A stretch of DNA of 64,000 bases, taken from the NCBI GenBank assembly GCA_902706205.1, contig CACSKA010000007.1, forward strand, positions 1 to 64,000, read 5' to 3'. This DNA comes from Chryseobacterium sp. 18061 (lineage in GTDB: Bacteria > Pseudomonadota > Gammaproteobacteria > Enterobacterales > Enterobacteriaceae). A program made the position numbers and the translations under genes. The notes beneath the pieces are model-generated. The model was given only the letters and a program-made list of their open reading frames with translations. It did not search any database and had not been told where the DNA came from. Position 1 is the stretch's first letter; the number at the start of each line of letters is the position of its first letter. Positions 30,574 through 38,255 of the stretch are shown here, piece after piece.

Positions 30574-31995
30574 ATGATGAGCAAGGTCAAACAACAGGAT
30601 ATCGACAGCCTGATCGAACTGGTCGGCGGTCGCGACAATATCGCCACGGTCAGCCACTGCATTACCCGCCTGCGTTTCGTGCTGAACTCCCCGGCGAAGG
30701 CCAACCCGAAAGCCATCGAAGAATTGCCGATGGTCAAAGGCTGCTTCACCAACGCCGGGCAGTTCCAGGTGGTTATCGGCACCGAAGTGGGCGATTACTA
30801 CAAAGTGTTGATCACCAGCACCGGGCAGGCGTCAGCGGATAAAGAGCAGGCCAAACTGGCGGCGCGTCAGAACATGAAATGGCACGAGCGGATGATCTCG
30901 CACTTCGCGGAAATTTTCTTCCCACTGCTGCCCGCGCTTATCAGCGGGGGCCTGATCCTCGGTTTCCGAAACGTCATCGGTGATGTACCGATGAGCAACG
31001 GCCAGACGCTGGCACAGATGTACCCTGGCCTGAAAACGCTGTATGACTTCCTGTGGCTAATTGGCGAAGCTATCTTCTTCTATCTACCGGTCGGCATCTG
31101 CTGGTCTGCGGTCAAAAAAATGGGCGGCACGCCAATCCTCGGCATCGTGCTGGGCGTCACGCTGGTTTCTCCGCAGCTGATGAACGCCTACGAACTCGGC
31201 AGCAAAATCCCGGACGTATGGAATTTCGGCCTGTTTGCGATTGAGAAAGTCGGCTATCAGGCGCAGGTGATCCCGGCATTACTGGCAGGTCTGGCGCTCG
31301 GCATGATTGAAACTCGCCTCAAACGCATCGTCCCGGATTACCTGTATCTGGTTGTGGTGCCAGTGTGCTCGCTGATCCTCGCGGTGTTCCTGGCCCACGC
31401 ACTTATCGGCCCATTTGGCCGCATGATTGGTGACGGCGTGGCCTTCGCGGTACGTCACCTGATGACCGGTAGCTTCGCACCGATTGGTGCCGCATTGTTC
31501 GGTTTCCTGTATGCACCGCTGGTGATTACCGGCGTGCATCAGACCACGCTCGCCATCGACATGCAGATGATTCAGAGCATGGGCGGTACGCCTGTGTGGC
31601 CGCTGATTGCGCTGTCGAATATTGCGCAAGCCTCAGCGGTGGTCGGCATCATTATCTGTAGCAAGAAACACAACGAGCGTGAGATTTCCGTGCCCGCCGC
31701 CATTTCCGCCTTCCTCGGCGTGACCGAACCGGCGATGTACGGCATCAACCTCAAATACCGCTTCCCGATGCTGTGTGCCATGGTCGGCTCCGGGCTGGCA
31801 GGCCTGCTGTGTGGCCTGAACGGCGTGATGGCGAACGGCATCGGCGTCGGTGGCCTGCCGGGCATCCTCTCCATTCAGCCAACCTTCTGGCAGGTGTATG
31901 CCGTCGCGATGGCCATTGCAGTGATTATCCCGATTGTCCTCACCACCGCGGTGTACCAGCGTAAGTACCGTCAGGGCACGCTGCAAATTGTATAA
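30574..31995 (+). CDS. treB: Trehalose-specific PTS enzyme IIBC
   Basis: TreB imports and phosphorylates trehalose to trehalose-6-phosphate across the inner membrane. The 473 residues match E. coli in length. The IIB domain has the phosphocysteine in SHCITRLRF (about residue 30), and the IIC domain has the GVHQTTLAIDMQ and GVTEPAMYGINLKYRFP motifs. It has no IIA domain; E. coli uses the glucose IIA (Crr). It forms an operon with treC. Confidence 0.97.
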   Translation: MMSKVKQQDIDSLIELVGGRDNIATVSHCITRLRFVLNSPAKANPKAIEELPMVKGCFTNAGQFQVVIGTEVGDYYKVLITSTGQASADKEQAKLAARQNMKWHERMISHFAEIFFPLLPALISGGLILGFRNVIGDVPMSNGQTLAQMYPGLKTLYDFLWLIGEAIFFYLPVGICWSAVKKMGGTPILGIVLGVTLVSPQLMNAYELGSKIPDVWNFGLFAIEKVGYQAQVIPALLAGLALGMIETRLKRIVPDYLYLVVVPVCSLILAVFLAHALIGPFGRMIGDGVAFAVRHLMTGSFAPIGAALFGFLYAPLVITGVHQTTLAIDMQMIQSMGGTPVWPLIALSNIAQASAVVGIIICSKKHNEREISVPAAISAFLGVTEPAMYGINLKYRFPMLCAMVGSGLAGLLCGLNGVMANGIGVGGLPGILSIQPTFWQVYAVAMAIAVIIPIVLTTAVYQRKYRQGTLQIV

Positions 31996-32046
31996 ATACT
32001 TTTGGGGCGCGTTTGCGCCCCGTTCTGTTTTAACCAGGAAAGCCTT

Positions 32047-33702
32047 ATGAACAACCTCCCCCACTGGTGGCAAAACGGCGTTATCTACCAAATCTATCCA
32101 AAAAGTTTTCAGGACACCACCGGCAGCGGCACCGGTGATTTACGCGGCGTGATATTGCGTCTGGACTATCTGAAAACCCTCGGCGTGGATGCCCTCTGGC
32201 TGACACCGTTTTATATCTCGCCTCAGGTGGATAACGGTTACGACGTGGCGAACTACACCGCTATCGACCCGGCTTACGGCACGCTGGAAGATTTTGACGA
32301 ACTGGTAGCCGAAGCCAAATCTCGCGGCATTCGCATCGTGCTGGATATGGTCCTCAACCATACCTCCACGCAGCATCCTTGGTTCCAGGCATCGCTCGAC
32401 CCGGACAGCCCGCACCGCGAGTTCTACATCTGGCGCGACGGTAAATCCGGCGAACTACCGAACAACTGGCGTTCGAAGTTTGGTGGCAACGCATGGCAGT
32501 GGCACGCCGAAAGCGAACAGTATTTTCTGCACCTTTTCGCCCCGGAACAGGCGGACCTCAACTGGGAAAACCCAGTGGTGCGCGAAGAGCTGAAAAAGGT
32601 CTGCGAATTTTGGGCCGATCGCGGCGTCGACGGCCTGCGTCTCGACGTGGTGAATCTGATTTCTAAAGACCAGGCGTTCCCGAACGATCCGCTTGGCGAC
32701 GGGCGCTGTTTCTACACTGACGGCCCGCGCGTACACGAATTCTTGCAGGAAATGAGCCGTGACGTGTTTATCCCGCGCGACTTGATGACGGTCGGCGAAA
32801 TGTCCTCCACCACGCTCGATCACTGTCAGCAGTACGCTTCCCTGGCGGGCCACGAATTGTCGATGACGTTCAATTTCCATCACCTTAAAGTCGACTACCC
32901 GGGCGGTGAAAAATGGACGCTCGCCAAACCCGATTACGTGGCACTGAAAGCGCTGTTCAGCCACTGGCAGCAAGGGATGCACAACCGGGCGTGGAACGCG
33001 CTGTTCTGGTGTAACCATGATCAGCCCCGCATCGTGTCGCGCTTTGGTGATGAAGGGGAATACCGTATCCCGGCGGCGAAAATGCTGGCGATGGTGCTGC
33101 ACGGTATGCAAGGTACGCCGTACATTTATCAGGGCGAAGAGATTGGCATGATTAACCCCCATTTCTCGACGATCGCCGATTATCGCGACGTGGAAAGCCA
33201 CAATATGTACGCAGAGCTGCACGTACAGGGCCACGATGCCGATGAATTGTTGGCGATTCTGGCCAGTAAATCGCGCGACAACAGCCGCACGCCAATGCAG
33301 TGGAGCGCGGAAACGCACGGCGGTTTTACCACCGGCGAACCGTGGATTGGCCTTGGCGACAACGTGCAGGAAATTAACGTTCAGGCGGCGCTGAAGGACA
33401 CAGATTCTGTGTTCTACACCTATCAACAGCTGATTGCCCTGCGTAAAGCCGAGCCATTGCTGACGTGGGGGAACTATCAGGACTTGCTGCCGGAACATCC
33501 GTCACTGTGGTGCTATCGCCGTGAATGGCAGGGCCAGCAATTGTTGGTGGCGGCGAACCTCAGCCGTGAAAGCCAGCCGTGGCAGCCGGGTCAAGTCGAT
33601 GGAGAGTGGGACGTGGCGATGAGTAATTATCCGGGCCTGGATACCCAACCGGGCGCAATGACGCTGCGCCCGTTTGAAGCGGTATGGTGGATCCAGAAGT
33701 GA
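32047..33702 (+). CDS. treC: Alpha,alpha-phosphotrehalase TreC (GH13)
   Basis: TreC hydrolyses cytosolic trehalose-6-phosphate to glucose and glucose-6-phosphate. The 551-residue protein has GH13 motifs: DMVLNHTS (region I), DGLRLDVVNL with the nucleophile Asp (region II), TVGEMSS with the acid Glu (region III) and WCNHDQPR (region IV). It lies 51 bp after treB with its own RBS (CCAGGAAA). Confidence 0.97.
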   Translation: MNNLPHWWQNGVIYQIYPKSFQDTTGSGTGDLRGVILRLDYLKTLGVDALWLTPFYISPQVDNGYDVANYTAIDPAYGTLEDFDELVAEAKSRGIRIVLDMVLNHTSTQHPWFQASLDPDSPHREFYIWRDGKSGELPNNWRSKFGGNAWQWHAESEQYFLHLFAPEQADLNWENPVVREELKKVCEFWADRGVDGLRLDVVNLISKDQAFPNDPLGDGRCFYTDGPRVHEFLQEMSRDVFIPRDLMTVGEMSSTTLDHCQQYASLAGHELSMTFNFHHLKVDYPGGEKWTLAKPDYVALKALFSHWQQGMHNRAWNALFWCNHDQPRIVSRFGDEGEYRIPAAKMLAMVLHGMQGTPYIYQGEEIGMINPHFSTIADYRDVESHNMYAELHVQGHDADELLAILASKSRDNSRTPMQWSAETHGGFTTGEPWIGLGDNVQEINVQAALKDTDSVFYTYQQLIALRKAEPLLTWGNYQDLLPEHPSLWCYRREWQGQQLLVAANLSRESQPWQPGQVDGEWDVAMSNYPGLDTQPGAMTLRPFEAVWWIQK

Positions 33703-33795
33703 TATGTTGAATTTCCCGGCGGCGCGTCGCTTGCACGGGCCTACCGATTAACATTCCCGGTAGGCCTGGCAAGCTTGTGCCGCCAGGCAATCGCG
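33703..33795. repeat. REP/BIME between convergent treC and the PTS EIIC gene
   Basis: GC-rich palindromic units (TTCCCGGCGGCGCGTCGCTTGCACGGGC and CGGTAGGCCTGGCAAGCTTGTGCCGCCAGGC) occupy about 33713-33790. Confidence 0.78.
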
Positions 33796-35148
33796 CTACG
33801 CGTTCGGTAATCCTTCCACCGTTTCGGCTGTCGTTTTCTGCTGCGAGGCGTGTTCTTCTTTTGCCTTCAACTTGTCCCACGCCCGGAAGAACGGATAATA
33901 AATTACCAGCGAAATTCCCAGGTTTACCGCCTGCAATACCGTCCCGGAAATGTGTCCGCCGGTTGCCAGATAACCACTGATGAAAATTGGCGTGGTGAAC
34001 GGTAGCGCAATCCCCGCAGGCGGCGCCACCAGCCCAGTCGCCATCGAGGTGTAGGTGACGATCACCAACAGCACCGGCGTCAGGATAAACGGCAGGAAGA
34101 AGTACGGGTTCATCACCAGAGGAATACCAAATACCATCGGCTCGCTGATGTTGAACAGGGCAGCCGGCGCGGCGATTTTACCCAGCTGCTTCATCTGTGC
34201 ACTGCGACTGCGGAACACCATGAAAATCACCAGCCCTAACAGCGCGCCCGTCCCGCCCGGTGCAATCCACAGATCGTAGAACTGCTGTGTGATAATGTGC
34301 GGAATAGGCAAACCATTCTGAAACGCGGTCAGGTTTTCCGCCATGTTCGACAGCCACACCGGCTGAATGAACACCAGCACAATCGCATCGCCGTGCAGGC
34401 CGAGCGTCCACAGAATCGCAATCAGAATCACCGAGATAATCATCCCCGGCAGCGTACCGCCGACGTGATGCATCGGAATGCCGATCAACGTCGCAATCAT
34501 ATTGTTGATGTCGCCGAACGGTGAAGCTTCCACCGCCAGACGCAGCGCCAGCACCACCGCCAGTACGCAGAAGCCAGGCACCAGCGCGAGGAACGATTTT
34601 GCCACCGCAGGCGGAACGCCGTCAGGCATACGAATCACCAGATTGCGGTTTGCGACAAAGCGGTAAATTTCAGTGGAAAGCAGCGAAATAACAATCGCCA
34701 CAAACAGCCCCTGGCTGCCCACCATATTCACCGGGATCACCCCTTTCACCACTTCTGCCGCCCCGTGAACCGGCGTGAACAGCGTGTTCTGCGGAATGGT
34801 CATCACGAACGCCACCAGCGACATCGCCCCGGCGGTCAACGGGTCGAGCGTGCGGTATTTTTCCGCCAGACGATACGCAATGCCGAAGCTCGAAATCAGC
34901 GCCATGATGTCGTAAGTCGCTTTCACCGGATACAGCATCTTGTCACGCCAGACGTCGCCAAAAAAATGCGTCATCATGTCGGCATAACCCGGCACCGGCA
35001 GGTAGGCAAAAATCAGGAAAAATGAGCCGATCAGCATAAACGGCATGTTAAGAATGATGCCGTCGCGCACTGACAATACGTGTTTTTGCCCGGCGATTTT
35101 CAGCGCGACGGGCATGACATAGCGTTCAATAAGCGTAGTTTTTGACAT
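33796..35148 (-). CDS. PTS cellobiose/lactose-family enzyme IIC
   Basis: This 450-residue membrane channel belongs to the cellobiose/chitobiose/lactose family of PTS permeases. It shows the family motifs ADYIC-like N-terminus (RDGIILNMPFMLIGSFFLI), FNISEPMVFGIPLVMNPY and HVGGTLPGM. It transports a beta-linked disaccharide such as cellobiose while the cytosolic EIIB phosphorylates it. It lies downstream of the GH4 phospho-glycosidase (35 bp gap) and the EIIB gene, so the three form a leftward operon. The C-terminal tail is hydrophilic. No EIIA gene is present nearby. Confidence 0.92.
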   Translation of the reverse strand: MSKTTLIERYVMPVALKIAGQKHVLSVRDGIILNMPFMLIGSFFLIFAYLPVPGYADMMTHFFGDVWRDKMLYPVKATYDIMALISSFGIAYRLAEKYRTLDPLTAGAMSLVAFVMTIPQNTLFTPVHGAAEVVKGVIPVNMVGSQGLFVAIVISLLSTEIYRFVANRNLVIRMPDGVPPAVAKSFLALVPGFCVLAVVLALRLAVEASPFGDINNMIATLIGIPMHHVGGTLPGMIISVILIAILWTLGLHGDAIVLVFIQPVWLSNMAENLTAFQNGLPIPHIITQQFYDLWIAPGGTGALLGLVIFMVFRSRSAQMKQLGKIAAPAALFNISEPMVFGIPLVMNPYFFLPFILTPVLLVIVTYTSMATGLVAPPAGIALPFTTPIFISGYLATGGHISGTVLQAVNLGISLVIYYPFFRAWDKLKAKEEHASQQKTTAETVEGLPNA

Positions 35149-35183
35149 GGTGAAACCCCGTCTCTTCCGTTAAAAAGCCGAAC

Positions 35184-36491
35184 TCAGTTAAATTGTGGTA
35201 ACCACTGACGATTCAGGGTTAACACTTCCTCAAGCAACGCCCGTGCGTCGGTGACGTTGCCCACCAGCGGGTTAGTGACCAGTGCCAGCAGCGCACTTTC
35301 TCGACAGCCATGAACCGCCGCCTCAATCGTTAAATGTTCGAACGCTTTGACCTGCTGAGTGAGTCCGTTCATCGCGGGTGGCAGCGGGCCAAACGCCAGC
35401 GGCCGCGCGCCCTGCGCATCGATAATGCTGTTGGTTTCCACCACCGCATCGTCATCCAGTCCGTGAATCGCCCCGTTGTTACGGGTGTTCACCACCATCT
35501 CTTTGCCCAAATTGTTGTGAATAGCGTTGATCAGTTCCACCGCCACTTCGGAGTAATAGGCACCCCCACGGAAGCTCAGCTGCTCGGGCTTTTCGTCCAG
35601 ATTCGGATCGGCATACAGCGCAAACAGCTCCTGCTCGACCTTCATCACCTGCTCCGCGCGAGTACCTTTGCTTTTCGCCGCGTCGATTTCATCCGCCAGC
35701 ATTGCCGGAGTCAGCCAGAAATAGCGATGATACGGGCACGGGATGGCTTTCAGCGCACGCAGGAAATCGGCAGGCCACGGCAGCTCTTTGATGTTGTTCA
35801 TCGATAGCGCATTGCCATCGCACAGCATCTCAATCACTTTCGCGGTGACGTCCTGATGGTCCTGCATCACTTTGTGGATCCACACCATGTGATTGAGCCC
35901 GGCAAAACGCAGGTTCAGCGTGGCTTCATCAGCGTTGAGCATTTTGCCAATCATGTGTTGCATGTTGATAGGCACGTTACACAACCCGATGATTTTCGCC
36001 TTGCTGTAACGGCTGACCGCTTCGGTGACGATCCCCGCCGGGTTGGTGAAGTTGAGAATAAAAGCGTCGGGGGCCAGTTCTTCCACTTTCCGCGCCACCT
36101 CGAGAATAACCGGTATGGTGCGTAGCGCTTTGGCGAAACCGCCCACGCCGGTGGTTTCCTGGCCCAGCAGGTTATATTTCAGACCTAACCGCTCATCCTG
36201 GGCGCGCGCCGCCAGTTGCCCGACGCGCAGCTGCGTCAGCACGAAATGGGCCCCGCGAATCGCGTCATCCAGCGTGAAATGCACGCTAACTTTTACGTGC
36301 TCGAGTCCTTTGTGTTTGAGCATTCGCTGGGTCAGCGCGGCGATAACGTCTACTTTTTCGCGCCCTGATTCCACGTCCACCAGCGCCAGTTCCGTTACGG
36401 GAAGTTGCTCGTAGCGCACAATAATCCCTTCAATCAGTTCCGGGGTGTAGCTGCTGCCGCCGCCGATCACGGCGATTTTTAAGGATTGCAT
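35184..36491 (-). CDS. 6-phospho-beta-glucosidase (GH4)
   Basis: This NAD+- and divalent-metal-dependent glycosidase cleaves 6-phospho-beta-glucosides such as cellobiose-6-phosphate. The 435-residue protein starts with the Rossmann motif IAVIGGGSSYTPE. The catalytic and metal region is NFTNPAGIVTEA, then GLCNVPI and GLNHMVW. ChbF and CelF/LicH are relatives. ATG 36491 (MQSLKIAVIGGGS) is the family start; the 17 codons upstream are not. It acts on the product of the adjacent PTS. Confidence 0.93.
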   Translation of the reverse strand: MQSLKIAVIGGGSSYTPELIEGIIVRYEQLPVTELALVDVESGREKVDVIAALTQRMLKHKGLEHVKVSVHFTLDDAIRGAHFVLTQLRVGQLAARAQDERLGLKYNLLGQETTGVGGFAKALRTIPVILEVARKVEELAPDAFILNFTNPAGIVTEAVSRYSKAKIIGLCNVPINMQHMIGKMLNADEATLNLRFAGLNHMVWIHKVMQDHQDVTAKVIEMLCDGNALSMNNIKELPWPADFLRALKAIPCPYHRYFWLTPAMLADEIDAAKSKGTRAEQVMKVEQELFALYADPNLDEKPEQLSFRGGAYYSEVAVELINAIHNNLGKEMVVNTRNNGAIHGLDDDAVVETNSIIDAQGARPLAFGPLPPAMNGLTQQVKAFEHLTIEAAVHGCRESALLALVTNPLVGNVTDARALLEEVLTLNRQWLPQFN

Positions 36492-36572
36492 GATGACCTC
36501 GTTTTCGGCACACGAAAGCCCACGCGTGAACGCGAACGCCACGCGGAAGTGCCAGTCAGGATATAAAGGAAA

Positions 36573-36881
36573 TTAGCGAGCGATCAGGGCCAGCGCTTTG
36601 TCGAGCACCGCAGCGCCGCGCATCATGCCGTAGTCGGCCATGTCGATAAACGCGACGGCCTTGCCCTGTGGCTCGGCGATGGCGGACAGGCGGGTAATTT
36701 CATATTTGACCTGTGGCCCGAGTAGCACCACATCGGCACCCGGCAGCTCGCGTTCGAATTCAGCGACGGGTACGGCGTAGATATCCAACTCCAGCGAGCG
36801 CAGCTGGGCTTCAGCCTTCATTTTATTCACCAGCATGCTGGTCGACATTCCTGCGGCACAGCATAAAACGATTCGTTGCAT
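36573..36881 (-). CDS. PTS cellobiose-type enzyme IIB
   Basis: This 102-residue cytosolic phosphocarrier takes a phosphoryl group from an EIIA and passes it to sugar bound in EIIC. The start RIVLCCAAGMSTSMLV contains the phosphocysteine (C8, in the CxAGMSTS context of cellobiose EIIB). LLGPQVKYEI is also typical. It is first in the operon and divergent from the RpiR-family regulator. Confidence 0.93.
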   Translation of the reverse strand: MQRIVLCCAAGMSTSMLVNKMKAEAQLRSLELDIYAVPVAEFERELPGADVVLLGPQVKYEITRLSAIAEPQGKAVAFIDMADYGMMRGAAVLDKALALIAR

Positions 36882-36963
36882 GACGTTCCCCTTCGGTGAT
36901 TCATCCGGTTAATCTGGATGGATATGACTATGTTGTTAAGATAATGTAATGGTGAAGGCTATA

Positions 36964-37107
36964 TGAAATTTATTTTCATGGATGTGATCAATGCATAATT
37001 TTCAGCCATTATTTGCGCCTGGGCAGCGGGAAGATCAAGCGAAAACGTAGGCGTCATTGGGAATTAATGGTATAAAGTGAGTTATCAATAAGTGAAAAAT
37101 ATTTTCA
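36964..37107. promoter_or_regulatory. Two RpiR-type operators in the divergent promoter region
   Basis: TGAAATTTATTTTCA (36964-36978) and TGAAAAATATTTTCA (37093-37107) are both TGAAA-N5-TTTCA dyads, the pattern known for RpiR-family proteins such as MurR. They lie 129 bp apart between the EIIB gene and the regulator, one nearer each gene. The rest of the region is A+T rich; TGTGATCAATGCATA at about 36984-36998 is a weak CRP-like match. Confidence 0.75.
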
Positions 37108-37138
37108 AATCGTGACTTCGCGCAAAGGACAGAACCGG

Positions 37139-37882
37139 ATGGATATCGTTGGGCAACTGAAGGATGGGATGAGCCGTTTCAGCACCCAGGAATCCCGGGT
37201 AGCGGCGTTTATTCTGGAAAACATGAGCTTTACCGCCAGCGCTTCGATTGACGAACTGGCGGCGAAAGCGGGGGTCAGTCCGGCGACCATCACCCGTTTT
37301 GCCCGTTCTGTGGGCTGCGACGATATTCGCGACCTGCGTAAACAACTCGCTCAGGCCAGCGAACGCCGCTCGACCTGGGTGTCAGGCAACAGCGCCGCCC
37401 TGCCCTCCAGCTGGCGCGACCGCTTTGATACCGTCAATCTGACCCTGACCCACCAACTGCAGCACACCAGCGAAAGCGCGGTGGAAAAGCTGAAAGCGCG
37501 GCTGCAAACGGCCCGCGCCGTTCACTGTTTTGCCCTCGGCGAGCAGGACATCCCGCTCGCAACCCTGCTGCAACACCAGCTGCTGCCGCTCGGCATCGCC
37601 ATCAATCTGTGCCAGGACGGCAACCTGATGCGCATGATTGCCAGCACCCTCAGCGACGATCACCTTCTGCTGGTGTTAGCCACCGGCCCGGCGGATAACC
37701 TGCTGCAAAGCGCCACACTGCAAGCCAGAATGCAGGGCGCGACCATCTTTGCCCTCACTCCGGATACCCACGCACTAAGCAACATGGCCGCAGAAGTGCT
37801 GCCGCTGGCCCCTTCCGCCCAGGCTGCGCGTTACGCTTTGCTGATGCTTGTCGACTTGCTGAACGACACCCTTATCGCGTGA
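37139..37882 (+). CDS. MurR/RpiR-family regulator of the adjacent PTS operon
   Basis: This 247-residue protein has an N-terminal HTH_6 domain (ESRVAAFILENMSFTASASIDELAAKAGVSP region) and a C-terminal SIS domain that would bind a sugar phosphate. Its divergent orientation from the EIIB-GH4-EIIC operon and the two TGAAA-N5-TTTCA dyads between them indicate that it controls that operon, with the phosphorylated sugar as likely effector. ATG 37139 follows AAAGGA; an in-frame GTG at 37112 is less likely. Its SIS domain seems short of some residues usually seen in sugar isomerases, as expected for a sensor. Confidence 0.88.
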   Translation: MDIVGQLKDGMSRFSTQESRVAAFILENMSFTASASIDELAAKAGVSPATITRFARSVGCDDIRDLRKQLAQASERRSTWVSGNSAALPSSWRDRFDTVNLTLTHQLQHTSESAVEKLKARLQTARAVHCFALGEQDIPLATLLQHQLLPLGIAINLCQDGNLMRMIASTLSDDHLLLVLATGPADNLLQSATLQARMQGATIFALTPDTHALSNMAAEVLPLAPSAQAARYALLMLVDLLNDTLIA

Positions 37883-38036
37883 TCTTTTTCACAACATTGG
37901 CTGCACGGTGACCAACTGATTTAGCTGATTTTTTACACAGCTCAAACTATCATAAATTTCATTTTAAGCCGCGTTGCCCATCTGCTGTGCTGTCCCGTTT
38001 TTACTATGTTCTGAATCAAAAAAATCGTAAACATGT

Positions 38037-38093
38037 TTGATGCATATCACTATATATAGAACTTAGAATGCACCCCGGCCCTACATATTGTAT
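38037..38093 (+). promoter_or_regulatory. FNR site and NrdR-like boxes upstream of nrdD
   Basis: TTGATGCATATCAC (38037-38050) matches the FNR consensus TTGATNNNNATCAA at nine of ten fixed bases. Overlapping it, TCACTATATATAGAAC (38047-38062), and then CTACATATTGTATTA (about 38081-38094), resemble NrdR boxes with centres about 33 bp apart. The gene is therefore likely anaerobically induced and NrdR-repressed. The remainder of the 373-bp gap (37883-38255) holds the nrdD leader, and I see no gene in it. Confidence 0.68.
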
Positions 38094-38255
38094 TAATCGC
38101 CTATTCTCACACCAATCCCCCAAGGACTCGGGTGATGAGATTTGTGGATAAAAAGGGCCGGAACCTGAGGAAGTTATTGGCGTATAAGCCCATTGGCGTC
38201 TCAGGTGCGCATTCCCCCTCTGTGGATAACCTGTTCTTATAATTATGGAGTGATC

